Origin: Aquanectria penicillioides
Lineage: Eukaryota; Ascomycota; Sordariomycetes; Hypocreales; Nectriaceae
Length of the DNA: 64,000 nucleotides
Assembly (NCBI GenBank): GCA_003415625.1
Contig: PYIU01000004.1
Coordinates: 930,001-994,000, forward strand
Direction of reading: 5' to 3'
The position numbers were made by a program, and so were the translations under genes. Shown piece by piece: positions 58,242 to 64,000 of this stretch. The notes beneath the pieces are model-generated. The model saw nothing but the letters and a program-made list of their open reading frames with translations, made no database searches and was not told where the DNA came from. Position 1 is the stretch's first letter. Each line of letters opens with the position of its first letter.

Positions 58242-60690
58242 TGCAGGCCCACTGGGGAGGGTCTGGGTCTAGTGGCTCTTCATTTCCAGCGGCAACTCAA
58301 GTCAGCCTTTTGGCAATATGCATTCTACTGTATCACCAGTGAGCCTACTGGTAGACCTGGACCGAAAACCTGGGCCACGATCCTCCTCTCTTTCTCTCAC
58401 TCACTCACTGGCTCACACACACACACACTCTCTCTCAGTCAGTCCAACTTCCAGTCCTTCCCCTGGCCTTGGGTCAGCAGCCCCCCTTTTCCGAAGCCGT
58501 CGCCCCTTCAAACGGCCCCAAACCACGGCGCCTCCAGGGACCAAAAGGGACCAAATCTCCCACCCCAAGGTTCGTTCCATCGTGAGACCCGGTTCCCGGC
58601 GTTTGTACGTAAAACCAGACACATGGCTAGCAAAACCCGTCTTCATCAAATGTGTAATGCGAAATGCCTATTAAGTAACCGGGCATGTGCCTATGCCCCA
58701 AGAGGCATGTCTTAAACGGCGGGACTGCTCAGCGAACAGGGCGTACCAAGGCCTTACCATAACACGTCGTGCACGTCCCGGGCGCTGCCCTCTCACTCTG
58801 CCTTTACGGATAGCCTTCTGTCCTCTCTCCCCTGCCCTGTGCGCTCCTCATGTTGCTGTCGGTCGTCGCCCGGACATAGCCATGGATGCATCGATGGTGA
58901 AGGGGTGGCCAAGAAGCCAAACTGTGGAAGTGGCGCGGACGGCGCGTGGCCTGGCTTGGTTCTGACCCCAGATCCCCCCCAAACCACTGCCCCTCCCCCT
59001 CCAAAGAACCCTGAGCCGATTTCTAGGATTCCGGGGGACGGGTGGTGCAGGTGCAGGCAGTGCGTGAGAGAGTGTCGCAGCGAAAGTGTTTTGAGGGTGG
59101 TCTAAAGACAAGGTCTTGTGGCGACCAGAAAACGACCCATGGGAGAAATCGGGATTTGGCCCTGTCCAGATGGTTGCGCCCCTCCTCCTCCCCCTCGTCT
59201 CCTGTCCCCAAATCCCAATCCCCGGCCCAGCCTTGCGTCCAACCAGTCACGCAAGGGTCCTGATCCCATCCCCGACCGATTCTTCTTTTGAGGACAGTGT
59301 AATGCCCCGTCCCGGTTCATGCCCTCACTTCATGCCCGTCATGGCGTCCCCCCTCCGGACGGCCGAAGACGTTAGTATCGTGTTCCCCCTCAATCTCTCA
59401 AATCCATCCGAGGTTGCTGCTGTCGGCAGGCAGGCATCTGCTGCGACTCCAATGATCGATCCATCATCCCTTGTCCCGTCTCCAATGTGTCCCATTGCCG
59501 TGCCGATTCGACTTTACCCCAAATTCAGTATCCCGAATATCCCGGCCCCGCCCTCACCCACTTACTCACCATGCAGCATGTCACCTGAGAATCAATCACA
59601 ACGAGACCAAAGGCAGAGTAGTTTTGTTGGTGGTGGCATCGTCGACCTCGACTCGGCTGGTCTCGGTCCGTCAGTCATCATCATCTCTATTGTGCGCCGT
59701 ATATACCATATCGGCTTCGTGATAATGAACAAAGGAAAAAGAAATGAAAGGTTAATAAATAAGAATATTCAGAAAATCGATCAAAGACAAATTGGCCAAA
59801 ACCAGCAAAGCAGTCCGACAATCAGGTCTATCTCGAACCATATGTGCAGTCAGTACCAGTGTGGATTTCTGGTCTCCTGTCTCTCAATCCCCCTTTTTTA
59901 ATTTTGGCTTCCTCATGCGTCCAAACGTGGCAATTCTTGGGCGACTCTCCCCCTCCGCGCCCTGACTTTCCTTGTCTCCGTGGCTTTTTTCCCCTCCGAT
60001 TTTCTTCACCACATAAACATATCGTCATCGGTCTGTTGGTCCGTCTTGTTATCTTGGCGGGCGGGTTGACTGGTTGACTAGCCGATCGGCTCGGGTGCCG
60101 CGTATCGAAAATCTTTTCAATCCCGGTACTCTCATCCCTTCCCGTAGCTCCCCCCAATAGGAACACCAAAACAAGCTCTCTTTCAACTTGTTGGTGTAGG
60201 TCCTCTTTCAGACCCTAGATCCTTAAGGGGAAAAATCATCAACCACCCTTGACTATTCCGCCCCCCCCCAAACCACTTCCGGCCACGCCCCCCAGACTTC
60301 CCTGCATGTCATCCCCCACACCCTATCGTTTACCCCAGACGATGAGAGAAAAACGTCGCGGTCATCATCATAATCGTCAGATCTCGAACGCTGGACTTGA
60401 CTGAGAGGGGAAAGAACTTTGCTTTCCCTTCATTGACCCAAATCGAAGTCCTTTGTTTTTGTCGTTTGAGAAGAGAAGCAGATGGTGCATAGCATGCGTG
60501 TTGCTTGCTTAATCAATAAATAAAAAACGTATTTTTTTTGGTGGTGGTCGCGTAAAATGAAAACGAATGCCATGCGCCTCCATGACATGTCCTGGTAAAT
60601 TGGTATTTCCCAGCGCCTGCCTTTGCTGTGTTCAAATGATTCAAATCCATGGGTATTGCGGTACGCCAAACTCAATCCTGTAAAACATTT

Positions 60691-62151
60691 TCACATTTCC
60701 CAGAGGGGCATCGAAGCAGAGCCTAGGGGATCTGGGCTCTCGTCCATTGTTGTCGTCATGCCCTCGTTGTAGTTGGGCATCCAGAAGGCAGGGTCGTCCT
60801 CGACCATTGACAGGCCGGCTCCGGCAATGGGGCCGTTGTCCGCGCCCTTGTAAAAACTATCGTAGTCGATGCTCGTCAGGTCAGCAGAGCTGGCCATCAT
60901 GCTATTCTGTCGAAGAAAGTTGCCGGCTCCAAACCCGTCAAAGTCGCCCTCGGCGCCGGGCATAAAGTCTTCCACCTCGGAAACTTCGCCCGAGGTCGAC
61001 GTTGTGTTGGCTAGGTGGGGGAGCTGCTCCGATCCGCTGCCGAAATCGAAGAGACCGTTGAAGCTTTGGGCTCCAGCCTGGCTGTAGCTGGATGGGGTAA
61101 AGCTGTCGCCCTTCATGTCTGACAGATCGTAGTGGCTCCAGTCAACTGAGGCAGCGCTTAACCCAGCGCTGTACATGGGGCCGTCCGTCTCCGAGTTAAA
61201 GCCGGAGCCAAACAAGTCAAACGTGCTGTTTGCCATGTAGGGAGGATATTCTATACTGGACAGGTCTAGAGGGGGCAGGTTACCATGGAGGTTCTGGAAG
61301 CTCGGGGTGCTGCTCATCAAGGGAGAGGCAGTCTCCGACTTGACGCGGCGTTGTTCCCGAGTGCTGGCCGCACGAGCTCGGCTGCTGGGCGGGTCGCGGG
61401 TGCCCTTCTGCATCATGCTCTCGGTGCCCAGGCTTCCAGTGCTATGAGCCGAGTTGACTCGGTTCAGTTGGTAGGGGCCGCATTTTTGCGCGACACGGTT
61501 GGTACGGTGAGCGGGCTTGTGGTGGCCATTTTGGTCGAAGGTCAGGACACCATCCGAGTGAACTGTGTTGGCCCTCCGCCGGCGAGCGGGAGCCTTGGGA
61601 CGACCGGGAGCGCTGGTGGCCTGAGATTCGCCCTCGGAGTCAGACTCGGGGACGGTGTCGAGAGCAGGCTCCTTCTTGCCACCGCATGTGCAGCGGCCGC
61701 CGTGATTACAGCAGCAAGTCTCTGTGAAGGAGGGATTTGTCAATAAACGTCTGGTTGCCGAGATACGGACCCGGCTAGTTGTAATAGTTGGAGCTCACCC
61801 TTGTGTCCGTCGACCGTCGGCTGTAGATGCGCGCACTTGCTGGTCTTCTCGCCGCAATCGCACTTGACGTGGGCGGAACGCGACTTGCGCATGGCACGGC
61901 AGTGGGCGCATTGAGAAACGGGTCGACCCTTCTTGTTGATGTGCTGAAGGGGACGATCTGGACGACACAAGCAGACGTAGTTAGCTCTCTAGTTACTATT
62001 GAGAGGCGGGTCGCCGCGGTTGGCGACGAGGCAGCCCCGCGCGGCAGAAGCGAGAAAGACGACGACGTCACTTACCAGAATGTTGGCAGTTGCTCACGCG
62101 GTGACCGCGGACGCAGGCCTCACAAGCATACTTCTCGCCGTCGATTATCAT
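60691..62151 (-). CDS. copper-fist transcription factor
   Basis: Three exons (62076-62151, 61799-61957, 60691-61721) encode 421 residues. The first 40 residues are a textbook copper-fist domain: MIIDGEKYACEACVRGHR with the zinc-binding Cys residues, SNCQHSDRPL, and the minor-groove KKGRPVSQC followed by CAHCR. A Lys/Arg-rich stretch and CDCGEKTSKCAH follow, then a second Cys cluster at about 81-91 (CCCNHGGRCTC) that resembles the copper-responsive Cys motifs of Mac1/Cuf1-type factors. The C-terminal two thirds is acidic, Ser/Gly/Phe-rich and probably an activation domain. The protein should act in the nucleus on copper (or iron) homeostasis genes; whether it responds to excess or deficiency cannot be read. 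It is intact, and the start at the family-typical MIIDG is certain. Confidence 0.93.
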
Positions 62152-64000
62152 TTTGGCGGGGGTTAATTGCTAAGATCGATTGTTGCGGCGTGGATGTGGA
62201 AGAAGGGGGTGGTAGCGTAAGGCGGGAGGCGGAAGTGGGAGTCGGAGCTGGTGTAGGTGACCGGCGGTAGGTAGCAAGAAAAAGGCTTGGGCCTGCGGTT
62301 GTCGACAATGTCTGAGTAGAAGCAAGGTTGCTTGCTTGCTTGCTTTTGTCTCAGAAATCGGGGCAATCGAGGAATCGAGGCGAGGGACCAGGGTAGCCTT
62401 GGGGAATCCAAGGTCTGGGTGTTAATCCAGGAAGGAAAAGGGCGAGGGTTTGAATGTCAGATGGCGAGGGGAGGGAAGGGATTCCACGCTAAAAGCAGTG
62501 GGAATAGGAAGATGGGGAAAACGGGGGACGACCAAGGACGCCGGTCTGTTACAAGAACATTTCGCGGCGGAGACAAAAGCTGGAGCTGGAGAGACTGGAG
62601 GAGAGGAAGCAATAAAACTTTTCGAGGGCAAGTTGGACAAAACCAATTGATGAGAGAGAGGAACAAGAGTGGAGATGCGCCGGTCGGCGGGTGGAGATTT
62701 TTCCCTTGGGTGCCTTGGGGCAGCGGCGGGCTTCTTGCTTTGGCTTCTTTGGGGTGTGGTGTGGGAGGTGTGTGTGAAGATGAAGAAGCGTGAGGCGTGT
62801 GGGGAGAGGCGTGTGGGAACGGATAAAAAAAAGGTGGGAGAGAGGTGGAGGAGTGGATAGAGTCAAAGGGACGAGGACGAGGTCGGCGGCGACAGGACCG
62901 GGGTGTGTCGAGGTACAGGACAGTACAGTACACACGCTCTGGACTCGTGTGAAGTGTGTGTGGACGCAGCACAGAAGATGTGCAAGGTCCCGTAGGCCAA
63001 GAAAGAAAGCCGTGCAAGCGGGTTTGGCGCTCAGCTCGGGTGGCCGCTAGACGTCGATGTCGACAAGCCAAGACCAGGCCGCCTTGCTGGAGACGTTGTG
63101 GGTGGAGAGGTCGGCCCGGAGGGTCGGAGAGTGAATGGGGGTCCTCGCTGTCGCTGTCCTATCGTCTCGTTCGGCCGCTCGTTGGGCTCGGTGCGTCGCC
63201 AGGCGACTTGCTGTTCTGGTGACGTCGGCGGCCGAGACCGAAATAGAGACGAGACGACGTGAGCGGTACGGCGGACGAGGTGCACGCTCCTGCGCACGCA
63301 CACGGCAAAGAGCAACAACGTCAACAGCGACAGCTACTCGAGAAAGCTGGCAGGGCGAGAAAAGGTGGAAAGGTTCAGGGTTGGGACGTGGGATGGGGCA
63401 TCGTCTATTTTTTAAATCTCGATGGGGCACTGAATGGTCCTTGCCTTGGGCCATGGCGAGATTCGATGGTCTTAGGATGGGATCGGGATGGGCGGCGCAA
63501 ACTCGGGCAGCCCAAAATCTCAGAGAACCGCCAGCTCCGTCGCTCGTGCCTACCTGCCGACCTACCTACCTACATACGTACTTTTTCTCAGCTTAGCCCT
63601 TGCTTGATCTTTGGGGGTTTAGGTACAGTTCAGTACTTTGGTCCCTGGCGCGGGAGGCGTCGACTATAACGGATGACCCAGTGCCATCCATCAGTGCGAC
63701 TGCATCGTTGCAACGAGTCAATCCGATACTTCGCGAATCGCCTGCTTGCCTTTTTGGCTTTGCCTGCCTCCATGCCCCCCCAGGGTCATGACCCAGAACA
63801 GCAAGGCGAGGCGTGGAGGCGCGGACACGGGCACGGTTGAGGATACACAGTACTCGGCTGTACAGTGTGTGGGACGATGGCGCAAGCATCGACTGGACCG
63901 GGCTGGGGCACTGGGGCTGGAGCCAAGGGGACAAGGGATCAAGGGAATGACCATGACGAGCGTGGTGGCCAGGGCTCGGTGGCCCCCATCCCATCGCCAA
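62152..64000. other. non-coding right edge, upstream of the copper-fist gene
   Basis: The first part should be the promoter and 5' leader of the copper-fist gene. The remaining frames on both strands overlap one another and resemble no family. A CCTACCTACCTA motif near 63560 recalls the palindromic motif near 44.04 kb. Confidence 0.5.

Larger units (their letters stand above)
53591..60690. other. 7.1-kb convergent non-coding region rich in microsatellites
   Basis: Two convergent genes are separated by 7.1 kb, far more than two 3' UTRs need. I find no convincing gene; the longest open frames (57409-58242 minus, 59116-59901 plus) are low-complexity or family-less. Many simple-sequence tracts are packed into 54.3-58.3 kb and are listed separately. 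Confidence 0.5.

Noticed and set aside
57409..58242. 277-codon minus-strand frame
   Set aside because: It arises from simple repeats (CCCAGA and others) in GC-rich non-coding sequence, and the protein is repetitive without family features.
59116..59901. 261-codon plus-strand frame
   Set aside because: Pro/Ser-rich without domains, and the last third changes to an Asn/Gln/Ile-rich composition typical of AT-rich non-coding DNA. No intron or promoter context supports a gene.

Overview
This window looks like the nuclear genome of a filamentous ascomycete (Pezizomycotina). Gene content suggests Sordariomycetes, probably Hypocreales, but I cannot name a species. The basis is the gene set (PAN2, BUD22, BFR2, a C-terminally extended type III PKS, Zn2Cys6 and copper-fist regulators), short GT-AG introns of about 45-150 nt with CTAAC-like branch sites, CACAATGG-type start contexts, and monocistronic genes on both strands separated by long non-coding stretches. 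I saw no tRNA, rRNA, CRISPR array or intact transposon.

Layout. 2.0-16.5 kb: a short-chain reductase, the ribosome-biogenesis gene BUD22, a CYP52-clan P450, a Zn2Cys6 regulator with a 17-nt microexon, then (after 4.6 kb of non-coding DNA) a type III polyketide synthase. 18.5-23.6 kb: a small membrane protein, BFR2/AATF, the mitochondrial Fe-S factor NUBPL/IND1 and the Tudor splicing factor SPF30. 26-35.8 kb: a TCO89-like protein, the ABC1/ADCK mitochondrial protein CQD1, cytochrome c heme lyase, a small secreted protein and an RRM-type nucleolar protein. 36.6-43.8 kb: a disrupted unrecognised gene and complete 12-exon PAN2. 45.6-46.6 kb: an AusD-like SAM methyltransferase. 51.2-53.6 kb: an RGT1-type glucose regulator. 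60.7-62.2 kb: a copper-fist transcription factor. The rest (10.4-15.0, 23.6-26.0, 46.6-51.2 and 53.6-60.7 kb) is non-coding as far as I can see and rich in simple repeats.

Most genes are housekeeping: 40S/60S assembly (BUD22, BFR2, the RRM protein), mRNA decay and splicing (PAN2, SPF30), mitochondrial cofactor biology (NUBPL, CQD1, CCHL) and nutrient or metal regulation (TCO89-like, RGT1-like, copper fist). Possible secondary-metabolism genes (SDR, P450, Zn2Cys6 factor, type III PKS, methyltransferase) are interspersed and do not form a canonical compact cluster.

The most striking global feature is that at least nine otherwise conserved genes or gene-like regions are broken by single-base deletions, nearly all in homopolymer runs, while PAN2, the PKS, the P450, RGT1 and others are intact. 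I think systematic base-calling or assembly error is more likely than mass pseudogenisation, but raw reads are needed to decide. Exon boundaries below were read by eye from splice signals and frame arithmetic.
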